Assembly (NCBI GenBank): GCA_022495005.1 | Contig: JAGYXB010001002.1 | Location: 2,108,001-2,172,000, forward strand | Direction of reading: 5' to 3' | From: Rhyacophila brunnea | Lineage: Eukaryota > Arthropoda > Insecta > Trichoptera > Rhyacophilidae | Length of the DNA stretch: 64,000 bases | Position numbers and translations under genes: made by a program | Shown here: positions 38,801 through 49,166 of the stretch, piece by piece | Layout of the letters: every line of letters begins with the position of its first letter | Numbering within the stretch: the first letter of the stretch is position 1 | Notes under the pieces: model-generated | Seen by the model: the letters and a program-made list of their open reading frames with translations, nothing else | Told to the model about the DNA's origin: nothing | Databases searched by the model: none

Positions 38801-41800
38801 TGAACACATGTGCTCCCGAAACTAAGTATTCTTTCATAATATCATTGATGAAAATCAATCCTTTGACGTACTCAAGATAAAGGGTTATAAGTATAAATTG
38901 TCATACGGTAATAAACAAACAAAATGTCAACAGTATATAATGTATTCAATATTTTTTTGTGATAATATAATATGTATAGAAAAATACTATATATATATTT
39001 ATGATTCAATGGTGTGCTGGTGAATTTAAAAATACAAAGTTACAATGTAAATGTTAAGTAAATTTTCCTAATCGACCATAATTTACGGTAATTGTTTTAA
39101 CCCAGTAAGATATTCTACACTTTGTGGGTTCATTTTTGGAAACTGTCCAGTTACAATAAAGCAGAGGTTCACAAAATAATATTAAAGACATCAAATTTTA
39201 ATAATATTAATTTTAAGAAGTTTTATTATATATTTTCTTGCGTATTGCGGTCACATCTAAATTAATTTTAGCGACGTTGCGGCAGAATAATTTATATCTT
39301 AAATTAAAAATATTATTAAAGACGCTATATTTACTTGAAGATATTTTTTTTCTCTGTAATTAAAAAAAATATATTAAAATTAAACGGACAAAGTTTACCT
39401 CATCTTAAGTCATATTTACTTCTTTAATGAAACACGTTTATGTAAGGTCTCCGGAAATATTAACCACTCTTTCAGTAGACGCAGATACGACCACTAACCA
39501 CAACCACCGGAAATGGTGATATGTAAATTGTACGTATTACGTGTCGCTCTATCACAGTACTAGAAAAAGATGGCCGTATAATATTGAGATAAAAAATAAC
39601 CCATTGTTCGTGTAGCATTATCGACAGCAATGTTTCAATTTTATTATAGTCAATACGAACAATAATTAAAATTTATTGATATCAAATATCTCATAATGAA
39701 ACTGTCATTATTAGAATTATTCATATTTTTTTAAATATATAATATACATTTATACGAAATGAATGTGGTCTCCTTACTGTACATAGGTACGAAGGTTCAC
39801 TAGTCTATGTAAATTATTATGATACTATAGGATTTTTTCATATATTTTATTCAATTGGTGAGCTGTCATAAATATCATGACAGGTTGTGAATCATTGATT
39901 TGTAGGAGTGATATGTTTTTTATTAATATAATAATATTCACATACATGACATGAGATACATGGAAAAAGTTTGAATTCCTTGGATGTTTTATAAATTGCA
40001 ATGGAAATACTTGTAGAAAGTACGCCGATAAAACTTAATATATGAAAACTGTAATATGAAAAGGAGAAGATAGTACGGGAATATTAGATGAAACCATTTT
40101 ATAATCGCATCTATATATTACACGATGCAATATTCTTTCAATGGGTCTTCAGTGGCGAATAAAAATAGTATATATCCTTTAGTTATCTTTTAAAATAAAA
40201 CATAATGAATGAATGATCTATATTCAATATATATACTATGTTCTAATGCGTTTAAGTTTTGTACTGACAACGAATACAGATAATTCTAACTTATAATATA
40301 AAACTGTATTTCAGTGTGTATTTTATATTGGTGAGTGTATATGTGCATGAAGATGCTGAAAGCTGAAACCCGGGTTGCGAGAAACGACTCAAATAGAATT
40401 ATGCAAAACTTATATCCTTTAGAATTTAAATTCAAATTCCATCAAGTACCCTCGGTCGATAATATTAATATAATAGATACTAAGTATTATAATATAGTAA
40501 GTTGTTTATTAATATTGATCTTAATCATTAAACGGGGTTGATCCACTACTGGATGAAGGTCTTCATTAGAATTATTCTCGCACTCTGCACTTTTCTTAGT
40601 GTCAAATTCTATACAGCTACGTATGTTTACAAAACTTGATGAGTTCGTCTATCCAGCTGGGGTTAGAGCAGAATGTATAACAATAGATGTGTTACTGTCT
40701 AGCCGTTATCCACAGATCTTCAATTTATTGGCATTTTATCAGCTTGTCGACCACTATTACATCGCGTACTTTCTTGTGCATTTGTATTCATTAGTTTTAC
40801 GTCAAACATGCACATTCCAATACCACGTTATGTTACTCTTATATTTTGGATTTCGTATAAATACATTGAAGTAATGTTGAATGGTATAACAGTTGTAGCA
40901 TATAAAACATTTAAGTATACCCATTTCACTGGCAGCGAATTTTATCGCCGCGATATAAGTCACACAATATTTTATTCACCAAGTAATTGCAGTTAATCGT
41001 AGAATTGTGTGGACATCAGAGAACAATGGTTGGGTAACTTTATACCACACGATACAAGTTGCTATGTGTGAAACAAAAAAATCATTATATGTTTTTTTAT
41101 GAAAAAATCACCGTATTCTACGTTAATTTAAACTATAAATAGATTTAGAATTAGCGTCAATTGCATCAATATGCCGACTACGTCAGACGTTGAATTAAAT
41201 CAACGTCCTCCTCATATTTCTTACTTCTTATTTAATAATTAAGTATTTGTTTTGTACCTTCTATGTTTTTTTTTAAATTAATTACATTAAATATTGTAAT
41301 TAATTTAAAACTCATTTAGTCATAGTACCGTAAAATTACATGACAAAATAAATGCAATAATAAATAATGTACCTACGTATAAATTGATATTGAAAAATAA
41401 TAGAGTTAATAAATTATAGAAATAAAGCTTACACAGAATTTGTCTGGTATTGCAATAGTGAGAGAGACATTTTTATGGAGTCGATGGTTCAAATTAATGC
41501 TTTGCCGCATTTTTGATGCATTTGTAATGATAAACTATTGAGAATAGAATGATTCACGAGAGCTTTAAACTACGTCGGAGCTTTTGAATTTAAACCACGA
41601 CTTTATCATAAATAGTTACGTAATAAAGACTAAGAGTTATAAATTGTAGAACTTTTCATTCTCATGCACTTTATTGCTAAATAAAGAGGTTTATAAAAAT
41701 AGCCTACTCGACAAATAAATAATATTAATATATATACATTATTATATATTATATTGTAGATTTTATTAATAATATTATTGGCAATAAATAAATATTGATC

Positions 41801-44785
41801 GGTAAAACTCATAAAACTCGTAGCCAATTTTAATTGAGTTACAAAATTCTACGAGAAAAATAGCCTTCGATATTTTGGAAAAAAAAACAACAAAATCACA
41901 AAGTGCTGCTATTGTTTTATACTACACTTCATTTTAAAGAAAAAAATAATGTTCTATCAAATTTAATAAAACACCCAATTAACTTAACAACTTCTGCTTC
42001 TTTAGTGACCCTCACGTTAATATTATCATTTGTACCACAACCCAATGCGATTCTGTTTTTGTATACTTCAACCACTAATTAATTATCTATGTTGCTCTTT
42101 TCCTTCCAGTCTATTGTAGAGAAACCTTTTGGGTTATTAGGTGTCTTCCATATACTTGAGGCATTTGACCAATATGTCTATTTGTTGGAGAACTACATGG
42201 TGCAAACCACATCCTCTGGGAATATACGAGAATGTACTCCGAAAGGAAAGATATGCTCAAGTCAGTGTCAAGTCTGACATTCGACCTGGTAACAAAAAAG
42301 GCCAATTGAATACGTTTTTATGCGGTGTGCGGAATGCAGCATCTTTATGCGGATATGAAGATCTCTCTACATACTTGTGCATGCTCATAATGTTTTAGAT
42401 TTGTTTTTTGAAATATATATTTATTATTTAGAATATTTTATTTTTGTTAGTTCGCCGTGTTTCTCTCTCCCGTGGGCATTTTTCATAAGAAAGTCTCCAT
42501 AAATTCACTCAAAGCATGCTTGCTTGATTACGTGGCTATCTTAATCTTGGGTATCTAGTCCTGAGACATTCCCAGGTGTAAAAAACTGCTGATACTTCAC
42601 ACCAAACGTAGGGTATCGTCATATGCTCGATTAAGTGCAAGAACGTAGTGGTCGCGCAGGGGTGGCGCGGTGGTGTCTTGCGCAACTTAAACGTATAACC
42701 GTGTGTGAAATTTTCGTAGACAGTGTCTTTTTTGGAGCATAATACATACGGTTATACGTTTGAGTTTCGCAAGACGCCGCCACGCCGCGCCCGCCAAATC
42801 AATACGGCCGAGCACTAAGAGTGCTCGTGCGGGGCGGGTTGGTTTGGATAGATCAGTGTTTGTGTCGTCAATATTTAAAGGCCTTACCGATAAGCTTGAA
42901 AAATAGGCAAGTCAGGCTGCGGCAAGGGGATGAGGATTAAGAATAAAAAAAATCAATTAAAATTTAAATAATATCTTACCGCAGTGTAATCAGCTCCCAA
43001 AAATGCTTGCCCAAGTCCTAGCCAGGCCGTGATAACAAGTAAGAGTAATTGGTTTTTCTCTTTGAGTAGTTTCATTGTGATAGCTAGAAGCTGCATTCCA
43101 GTAAGTCCAGTACCTGAACCTTCACGAACTTTGCTATACCTATAATAATAAAACATAGTCATAATTAATAGAATCGAATAGGGGAGAAACCAATCATCAT
43201 TTCCAGTAAGGTGGTTTCCCTGAACCAGGAGTTCTTGCCTAAAATCTTGATTGGTATATTAAATGGGTCTCTAATTATTTCCAACAATAAAAATATTTTT
43301 CAATAGTATATGCAGGTTATCCATAATATAACGAGCTTTTTTATTTTCTATGGTGTGTGATTTAAAGGAATTACAAAGTAATGAATACAGTAATACTATT
43401 ATTGCACACATAATATTTGAGTTGACAGATATACATATATAAGTGAGTACCTACACAGTAAGAAATGAAAATGCAAAATCAGATTTTAAAGCCCAGTTTA
43501 AACAAACAATGAGCGAATATAATTGTAAATATTTAGAAAATCTTGGGAAAGAAAAGGGAACACACTACTATCAAAACTATTATAGTAGATCTCCTAAAAC
43601 TTGGTTTAGTAAATATTGTAAAATAAAGCGTGATGTAATAGTGACAATAGCTAGAAGCAGGACAGGGCATTACAGTCTCAACGAATCATTGTACAAAATT
43701 AAAGTGGTAGATAGCCCTCAGTGTTAGTGTGGACATCCCACTCAAGATCTTAACCACATTGTCTAGCAATGTGATGCATATGACTAGGAGAGAGAGGTGT
43801 TAATGAATAAATTGGGAAAATGCAGGTTATACCCTCCTTTTACGATTAATGCATTCCTGGCAAAACCAAATATTTCAGTTATAAAAATTGTACATGAATT
43901 TCTCCAAAAATGTAACGTTAATGTCTAGTGTATAGTGTAACAAAAATGTAATTATGTATTACAATAATGTAACTATTTATGCCTGTAGTTAAAAAAATGT
44001 ATGTATACTTTTTTAAACCATTTTAAAGCAGAATAGCCTTCCATTCAGAGAGGAGCTCAATTGCTTCCAAATAAAGAAAAAAAATGGAAAATAGGATGAA
44101 ATTAAACAGATTATATATTGAAAGCCTTATTTGAAATAATCCTAATTATATACTGATTTTACAATGAATTTTATATTTAAATTTAAGTTTGCAAGCAAAA
44201 TAACTGGCTTCATGATCAAAATTATAGTAAACACGTGATCAGAATAGTTACTATCAACATTTCTAGAATAGTAATTTTTTTTTCATCCACACCTCTCATT
44301 TTTTTTATCTAAAAAAAATATTTTCTTCCAAATTCAACTCGATTGTTTTTTGGCTCATCGTACCAATCACAACTAACATTAATTAATGATAGCGGGTAAT
44401 TTTTACAGGTCGATAAAATATCTACAGGTACGTTACGACAAAAGTGGGTTTTTTTTTATTGGCAAAATACGTACCTATAGTGAATTATTTACCTTGGTTC
44501 ATTTATTTTACCAAAGTGATATAGACAAAATACAATCTATAATATTTTCTTTTATTTTTTAGTATTTTAAATGAACTGTTATACAACTATACCTTGTCAA
44601 ACTATCAACTCCTACAGCGACGATAATGCAAGCCAAAACCATGCAACCAAGATAGATTCCTGCAATCATCTGAATTAGTTCACTCGATGGGGGAGTAATA
44701 GCATCTTGATTCTCGCTAGGCACGAAGTTGGGCCCACAAATCACGCTTTCATTCACTGCATGTGTAGTGTTTCCAGAATTTAACA
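17545..44785 (-). CDS. UNC93-like multipass membrane protein, 3' five exons (5' part not found)
   Basis: This is the C-terminal part of an UNC93 family protein, an MFS-fold multipass membrane protein; family members act in trafficking or as regulators of channels, and the substrate of insect members is not settled. Five exons (44785-44593, 43139-42980, 33225-33121, 30924-30762, 17852-17545) have matching phases, AG acceptors and GT donors, and give about 308 residues plus a split first codon. Family landmarks seen include LGQAFLGADYTA, NIGYVMICYGICNS, GRLPVVASAM, GLWGVCDGVWLVQINALCG and FPKREEAAYSNFRLWESVGF. Hydrophobic segments are compatible with the last six or seven membrane helices, followed by a basic, polar cytosolic tail. 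Members are usually about 450-540 residues, so about 200 N-terminal residues are missing. I found no upstream exon between 44786 and 64000, so it may lie beyond the window or be unrecognised. Introns are full of dead transposons, but every exon is open. Confidence 0.93.
19329..19411. mobile_element. ATTAATA-family MITE, short derivative
   Basis: Carries aaattctaatggatttaagt and then the complete right end (aattccattaagtatctttg, gtcgatagtgataatattaat). The centre is deleted. Related to the copies at 38378 and 40241. Confidence 0.6.
19458..19661. repeat. Diverged relative of the 25.7-kb palindrome
   Basis: Left arm words ttggttcttgtcggcttaag, ttttgaaaatcgccgatata and gattattttttgttaggtta align one-to-one with the arm at 25686. 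The right arm (inward, minus strand) begins cggtacaagtcggtttacgg and gggaagccag. The centre has ggttaagttggcttagg-like units. Arms differ widely, so this copy is old. The 72-codon frame over it is not a gene. Confidence 0.7.
20744..20818 (-). mobile_element. tRNA-derived SINE head (family S1)
   Basis: On the minus strand the segment has an A box (TAGCTTAATTGGTTAAAGC), a paired anticodon arm with a 7-nt loop, and a B box with T arm (GGGTTCAAATCCC). The acceptor stem has two mismatches and the 3' flank is a T-rich tail (atcgtattttttt), so it is a SINE and not a working tRNA gene. Confidence 0.7.
20874..21044. repeat. GC-rich minisatellite, unit about 16 bases, about 11 copies
   Basis: Units of 13-16 bases follow the form ttggNNNccgNNNcaa, for example ttggccgccggtacaa, tcggacaccgacccaa and ttggcctccgggacga. 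Two unit types alternate in part, giving a 32-base higher order. GC content is far above the surroundings. Both strands are open for 60-84 codons with repeats of Pro, Gly and Arg, which is expected from the array and is not evidence of a gene. Confidence 0.9.
22000..22323 (+). mobile_element. Possible LINE 3' end with (AAAT)n tail
   Basis: An open frame VRRRTEYVMFHDAVYRVINL runs to TAA near 22137, followed by about 165 bases of AT-rich UTR-like sequence and a short tandem AAAT tail at 22303-22323. A tetranucleotide tail after such a UTR is typical of several insect LINE clades. The protein match is weak. Confidence 0.4.
24397..24765 (+). pseudogene. LINE reverse-transcriptase thumb and tail relic
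   Basis: Across shifting frames the relic reads SWTLNE, TNKEVLRRT, SQKELKTIIKRIKVA, LFGHIFKM, then KVEGSISVGRKRFS and LRSFHDWFN. These are the order and spacing of the C-terminal third of a LINE ORF2 (ESWTL, NEEVLRR, LGHI, KVEG..GR...SWLRN, DW). Stops are frequent. Confidence 0.65.
25686..25898. repeat. Near-perfect palindrome with 73-nt arms and CCTAAC-rich loop
   Basis: The arms 25686-25758 and 25826-25898 are reverse complements with one mismatch. They begin ttggtacagttcggttatga and end gatatactggattatttgt. The 67-nt loop is made of cctaac/aacccaac-like units close to the insect telomere word CCTAA but irregular. Transcription of either strand would give a long hairpin RNA. It lies in the long last UNC93-like intron. 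Confidence 0.95.
27645..27695. mobile_element. Solo end of the 50.65-kb inverted-repeat family
   Basis: The sequence caggcaatactactttttgg, gtacttagatccctaattaa and tacacgtattcat matches the ends of the element at 50651-51087. No opposite end is visible nearby. Confidence 0.5.
30290..30415 (+). repeat. Dispersed repeat shared with 4930-5090
   Basis: See the partner copy. The copy lies in the last UNC93-like intron, about 350 bases from exon D. Confidence 0.4.
30762..30924 (-). CDS. UNC93-like exon D
   Basis: The exon starts in phase 0 after ttttatccag and ends one base into an Ala codon before donor GTAAAT. It encodes ITGRLPVVASAM, a helix with LLQVALIITLLLW, and then VFFVISGLWGVCDGVWLVQI, the best family signature of this gene. 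The split Ala codon is completed exactly by exon E. Confidence 0.95.
31020..31250 (-). mobile_element. Dispersed repeat S2 with internal tRNA-like block, unit 1
   Basis: The tRNA-like block (31083-31150, minus strand) has TAGCATGGTGGTAATGC as A box and GGTACGATTCC as B box. Unlike a standard SINE, shared sequence continues on both sides. About 90 bases precede the block (tttggagagcgcttacgagc, ggtattaaaaaggtcaatag), and about 60 follow it (aaaaagattttat ... attatgtatgttc). Similar units occur at 31257 and 57500. Confidence 0.65.
31257..31430 (-). mobile_element. Dispersed repeat S2, unit 2 (tandem with unit 1)
   Basis: This is the same structure 175 bases along, with GGTTCGATTCC changed to ATGTTCGATTCC and a matching upstream part (gagagcgcttatgagcaggt, attaaaaaggccaatagtta). 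It lacks the downstream AT-rich part, so units 1 and 2 look like a tandem dimer. Confidence 0.65.
32241..32329 (+). CDS. Possible terminal coding exon of unknown function
   Basis: A good acceptor (cttatttttttag) is followed by 28 open codons (RAQEEPVNHPEIPDKGTKLR and a short tail KFVMWNVL) and TAA; the hexamer AATAAA begins within 10 bases of the stop. The composition (Pro, Glu, Lys) is unlike the surrounding translated AT-rich sequence. It lies inside a UNC93-like intron on the opposite strand. No partner exon and no family was recognised. It could be a small nested gene, a processed fragment or chance. Confidence 0.3.
33121..33225 (-). CDS. UNC93-like exon C
   Basis: This exon of exactly 35 codons, phase 0 at both ends, lies between acceptor cgttccag and donor GTAAAA. 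It encodes SYVACAWGTGNIGYVMICYG and the following Ser-rich turn, ending SVVK. This is a typical UNC93 helix pair. Upstream lies a 9.75-kb intron (33226-42979) that holds tRNA-like, LINE and MITE debris. Confidence 0.92.
34672..34745 (+). mobile_element. tRNA-like SINE or tRNA pseudogene
   Basis: A near-perfect A box (ATAGCCGAGCGGTTTAAGC, Leu/Ser type) and a weaker B box (GGTTTGAATCT) are about 35 bases apart. The 3' half pairs poorly, so a working tRNA is unlikely. It lies in a UNC93-like intron. Confidence 0.5.
37941..38005. repeat. Imperfect hairpin, about 20-bp stem
   Basis: attctgagttgagtgtcaac (37941-37960) can pair with gttgacacttcgcaattcag (from 37984) with a bulge and a mismatch, around a 23-nt loop. 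The size is in the range of miRNA precursors, but small palindromic transposon relics are common here. Confidence 0.4.
38378..38614. mobile_element. ATTAATA-family palindromic MITE, left end complete
   Basis: The left end reads attaatactatcgaccaaag then gtacttgatg and aaattctaatggattttagt, followed by tttgagtcgttt. The right arm repeats these inverted (aaacgactcaaatagaatag .. ccattagaatttt), but its outer end is lost. The centre contains gaaacccgggtcgc. Confidence 0.75.
40241..40469. mobile_element. ATTAATA-family palindromic MITE, right end complete
   Basis: The left outer end is missing, while the right end is complete (aaattcaaattccatcaagt then cctcggtcgataatattaat). The middle shares gaaacccgggttgcgag and aaacgactcaaatagaat with the copy at 38378 in direct orientation. 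Confidence 0.75.
40534..40660 (-). pseudogene. LINE tail of the 3855 family, antisense and decayed
   Basis: On the minus strand the words WIDELIKF and, later, a degraded form of AFIQQWIDPG correspond in order and spacing to WINELVRF and AFIQQWIDPG of the element at 3855-4135. Stops and frameshifts are frequent. Only about 125 bases are recognisable. Confidence 0.6.
42635..42815. mobile_element. 181-bp MITE with long inverted repeats, TAA flanks
   Basis: Both sides begin GTGC and converge on ggcgcgg-type GC-rich sequence, then cttgcg, aact(t/c)aaacgtataaccg. The arms are about 75 bases with some mismatch, nearly meeting in the middle. TAA flanks both ends (42632-42634 and 42816-42818), which suggests a 3-bp target duplication of the PIF/Harbinger type. 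The GC-rich arms stand out from the AT-rich intron. It lies about 165 bases from UNC93-like exon B. Confidence 0.75.
42980..43139 (-). CDS. UNC93-like exon B
   Basis: The exon lies between an acceptor ending attatag and the donor GTAAGA. Its first base completes the split Arg codon of exon A, and the remaining 53 codons end in phase 0. It encodes a short cytosolic loop (SKVREGSGTG), the amphipathic segment before the next helix (LLAITMKLLKEKNQ), and a helix ending LGLGQAFLGADYTA, a strongly conserved UNC93 signature. Confidence 0.92.
43443..44084 (+). pseudogene. LINE 3' end with RNase H tail, 5' truncated
   Basis: A 94-codon open frame (43443-43727) includes WFSKYCKIKRDVIVTIARSR and TGHYSLNESLYKI. 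Past TAG at 43725-43727 the same frame continues with CGHPTQDLNHIV, a Cys/His motif, and FTINAFLAKPNISVIKIVHE, with two more in-frame stops before the natural TAG at 43926-43928. This is the end of a Jockey/R1-like ORF2. A 3' UTR follows and ends aataaagaaaaaaaa at about 44084. It sits in the intron between UNC93-like exons A and B, close to exon B. Confidence 0.8.
44593..44785 (-). CDS. UNC93-like exon A (first exon visible)
   Basis: The exon follows a tttattttcag acceptor and ends AG before the donor GTATAG. It begins with the last two bases of a split codon and ends after two bases of an Arg codon completed by the next exon. It encodes an extracellular-type loop with two N-glycosylation sequons (NTT and NES) and a Cys-Gly-Pro stretch, then a hydrophobic helix (MIAGIYLGCMVLACIIVAVG). 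That order of glycosylated loop then helix fits the middle of UNC93 proteins. Confidence 0.88.
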
Positions 44786-47700
44786 CTGAAAATAAACATA
44801 CAAAATGCATTTTTAATCATATTTAACTATACACAAAGAGAGAAACAAAAATGTATATTTTTTTGCCTTATTAATGTGAAATGAAATTTGAGAACTGTGA
44901 ATTCATCAATATATGGAAATAAACAGACTAAAAAATGGGATGGTTAATAATCCGTATACATTTTATTATGTATAATTAAATTTGTAGAATATTTTTTAAT
45001 TAACGAACAATTCACAAGATTACATTTTTGTGAACGTAGTATCACATAATTTAAAATCAACTCAGATACTTTGAATAACTTCAGTAACGTAGATGAGAAC
45101 TATTTAATTTCATCGTTATTATGTAAGAAAGAGGTGGCTCAATTATTGAGCAAGAAGATTAGCCGGGATGCAGTGGAGACGGATTCAAGTCCAGTCGTGT
45201 TTTTAAATTAGTTACCTATTAAAAACATATTACGAAACCACAGATTTTTTTTGAATTTGCTCTGCTACAAATTTAATATGTAAATTGCCACGAACGTCGT
45301 TTTTCTTACCAATTATGGTGTTATTTTTTTTTCAATCAATTTTATGTATTATAAGTGTAAAAAATCTACCATAAGAAAAATATAATAATAAAAAATGATA
45401 AGTTGATAAATCTACTGAATACAAAAATAGATTTACGCTTAAACCTTTCAAATTAGTTAATACGACGGTTATCCATAATGTTCTATAGTAGATTTAGGTA
45501 TATCAAAGCCTCATGATATGAGATTTGACGCTATGATGTTATTACGTTAATGTGACCTAGCACAAGTAACTTTTTAATGGGTAGTCATATATCATTTGGC
45601 GTAACCATAAACAACGAAATAAAATATGAGATACGCCTGAAACTTCACAATTTTATTATTGTCAATAAATTTGGATGTTCATAATAAAAACGAGAAAAAC
45701 AGACTTTATCAACAACAGTTGACAGAGCGATGTATAATATTTTTTTTTATTAACAACAGCAAAGAAAGAATATTGTACAAGTGTTATATACAGAGTAAAA
45801 CGATCTTATGTTTCTTAATGTAACCAAGTTTTTTGGATATTATTCCATCAGCTATATAATAATATAATAGTCAAACTATTTAACTTTCTATTATTTTGTG
45901 CTTAATTACATAATAAAATATCTACATTTAATTGAATAAGGGTACCGACAATTATATTGATATATTTCTGAAAGATAATAATGAATATATTTTCCAGTGA
46001 TCAAAATAAAAATATTGATTGACAGTTATAAGAAGACAATGTTATTTTTTACTTGTTCACAGGTTTCCGTGTAGTTCTCTGTTCTATATATCTATCAAAA
46101 TGGAGGCAGTACGAAACTCCATACAATATCAACTAAAAATAAGTTCGGTAGACAAAGAGATTAGTTACATTGATTTAAAATTAAAATAATGGTCGCTAGT
46201 ATCGATGAAATTTGAAACACCTCAGATGCAGAGTTGGTTATAAATTTGTGCAATAATTACGCTTTATAATATACTTTATAGACTAATTTATTAATGATTT
46301 TTTTATCATTTTTTGCATTCACTCATAATATTATATTATAACATATTTTCACATCAAATAATAATTAATTATGAGATATCTTCATTATATTTTATTATTC
46401 ATTTGATTAGTATTATTGCATAGAAAAATATATATTACGTAATATGATGGAAAACAGTTTACATATAAATCGGAATTATTTAAATATGAATGTGTCTGAG
46501 TATTGAGAGAACGCGCAAATTCTCAACATAATAAATTTAATAAAGCTCTGACAAAAGTGGGGAGAGATGTCACTGCATTTCATCAGGAAAAATCAACCCA
46601 CTCCCCTATTCTATCCATTATTTCTTAAACCATAATATTTTAATTTTTAACTTGTATTTTGTTTATCTTTGTAGTGAAAATAACACAAAATAGAAAAATA
46701 AATATATATAAACAAGTTTTCAAAAAACTATCGATATATTATCTAAAGGAATAAGAATATGGTTCCTAATAGTCTATATTTTATTAATTAATATGCAATA
46801 GACTTAATGTCAAATAATTAATTAGTAATAATAATAATAAATTCTATAATTGAACAGTGAAAATTATTATAGTAGTCATTTGTTAATTTATTGCTTTAGT
46901 AATTATTGGTATGAATTGTTCCCGTCACCTTGACTTCGCATGTTGGGCTCATTCCTTCCTGATGAAGTCATTCCCTAACAAAATGTACAACTTGCAAGAG
47001 TTCACAAAAGAAATTAATTTTAATGGACTAATTAAAAAAATAATTTGATAGAAAACAATCACTTTTCGGTTTTTGGTCGACGATTTAAGATAATACATTA
47101 TATTAATATACGCTTTTAAGTAGATAATAATAGGCTTATAAAAATTATGAACCTTGATTTTTAGAAATACGATACAGTCGTATGTGAGCTTTGTTTATTT
47201 TAGTTATTTTGTGAACAGACGTGCAATAATTCTGGAAAAAAACTACAAAAAAGAAAACCAAAACGAACGGAAACGACTTTGTCGTATAGAAACAATTTAC
47301 CCTAGAGCACAGTTTACAAGACAGTTATGATATGGTTGGTTATCTGAACATCTATATTAAAAAAATAATGCATCGTAAATTTTTCCTATGAAAATTCCAT
47401 CATTATACGTTAAGAAGTGATTATAAAAATATAACATAATAAGAGTATGCTCATATTATATTGTATGCATGATTATTAAAAAAGTTAAGACAGTAATATC
47501 AAAAGTTTAGTAGGGCATAGAAAAAAGTAAATTAATATTTCCTTTCATAGGTGTAGCAAACGGGCCTCCACAGAGAAGAACGTTATATTAAATAGACTTT
47601 TTACAATTTCTTGTATCGGTCAATAATAATAGTCATGTCATTAGAAAGTCACCAATTTGTAAAAAGATATAGGTGACAAAAAGTAGTTTGTATCCAATTC

Positions 47701-49166
47701 GAGTTGCTGCAGTCTTTTTTATAATAATGCAGTATAATGTACTCGGGTTAATATTTAAAAAAAATCATCATGTCTTATTTTTCATAATTTAATAATACTA
47801 CTGGTATTGTCCGTTTGACAGAACAACATTAACTGATTCAATTTACAGATATTAATTATCAATCGAATATATGAAAAATAAATATTATTCTTTTTTTTCT
47901 TTTATTACCGTTTTAAGTTCATTAAAGAAGCCATTCTTTTGAAAATAATTAAGAGAATTTTTGCAACGAGCCCTAAATGTCAAGGAAATAAGAAGGTAGA
48001 CAACCCAAAAATCTATTACGTACAATAATAAACAACCGTGAGAATTTTATTTTAAACAATTTATTTCATTTTAATTAATTAGGTGAAGTAATTGATTTGA
48101 TCGTAAGTATTTAAAAAATTAGAAGATTTGTATTTGGTAATATTATAATAGCTGTATTTTTCATATTAGTTGAGAACAATATCATGTAAATAAACCAGTC
48201 CTGGACGCTTATAAAAATTTGGAATTAATATTAATTCTATACTATGTTTTATTCTAATTAATACGATAAACTCACTGAACATTTATTTGAATTAATAACG
48301 TACAAATGTTTAAAATGTGTTGTTTAGGTAAAACCTTAGCGTATTTTACATGTTTAATAAAAGGCATGTAAAGTTAAAGGGCGGTTTATGTATCTCTGCA
48401 TTCCATTTACGTATTGTAGGTACATACAATATATTCTGTTTAGCATATTTTGTGTATATTGGTGCGTACTCGTATGTGCGAGAATTTCTTTGGGTTTCAG
48501 TAAACGGTTGGCGTAGCGACACTTTGCCCCCGAGCTAGGCTCGAAAGCGACTGAATACAAACAGAAACACGTGTTTCGCACTTGATAAAATAAAATCTCA
48601 AAACACCCATAATAGACTCGAAAACGTCTCACGTGTGATTTAAATGGGTTTGTTTATCAAAAAATGCACGAAAGTAACTGAAGTGTATTGTCAAATCTTC
48701 AAAGCTTTACCACCAACAAACGATTTTATAACTTTATTACACTCCTAAATAATAATATTGTCGGGATGAATTGATAGAAATATTATGTATAAGTAGTCAA
48801 AATTCCAATTTTATTAACATTATAAATGGTGAACATGACACATTACAAATTTGAGATGTTGACTACAATATAATGTAAAAACAGATAAAACAAATGCTAT
48901 CTACTCCATAATAATAAAATTAAACAGAAGGCATGGTTAAAATAAAAATAAATAGGTAGGTACACAAAAAAATACGAAAGTACATGAAAAAACAACGAGA
49001 AAAGTAGAATATATTTTAAAATTTTATAAAATAACGTCTACCTGAACTCGTCTTCACGCCACTGGAATATATCAATATCTGAAGCGATTTGATTGAATAT
49101 ATATTTATATTGCTCTCCTTTTTTGCATAGCCGATGGCAGATTACTGTCCGATAACAAAATTTCAT
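44786..49166. other. Region upstream of the first visible UNC93-like exon
   Basis: If the gene is intact this is intron. I searched the minus strand for the missing N-terminal helices and found none. Besides the SINE fragment at 45133, it is AT-rich with no supported feature. Confidence 0.5.
45133..45215 (+). mobile_element. tRNA-like SINE fragment
   Basis: Contains GTGGCTCAATTATTGAGC, similar to a D arm, and a B-box-like GGATTCAAGTCC followed by a T-rich tail (gtgtttttaaat). It resembles family S1 loosely. Confidence 0.4.

Larger units (their letters stand above)
33226..42979 (-). other. UNC93-like intron between exons B and C (9.75 kb)
   Basis: Bounded by GTAAGA and cgttccag on the minus strand. 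It contains the tRNA-like element at 34672, the hairpin at 37941, two palindromic MITEs, an antisense LINE tail and the 181-bp MITE. The rest, including 34746-37940, shows nothing I can name. Confidence 0.8.

Noticed and set aside
48354..48632. 92-codon minus-strand frame
   Set aside because: No family, no splice context and low-complexity composition.
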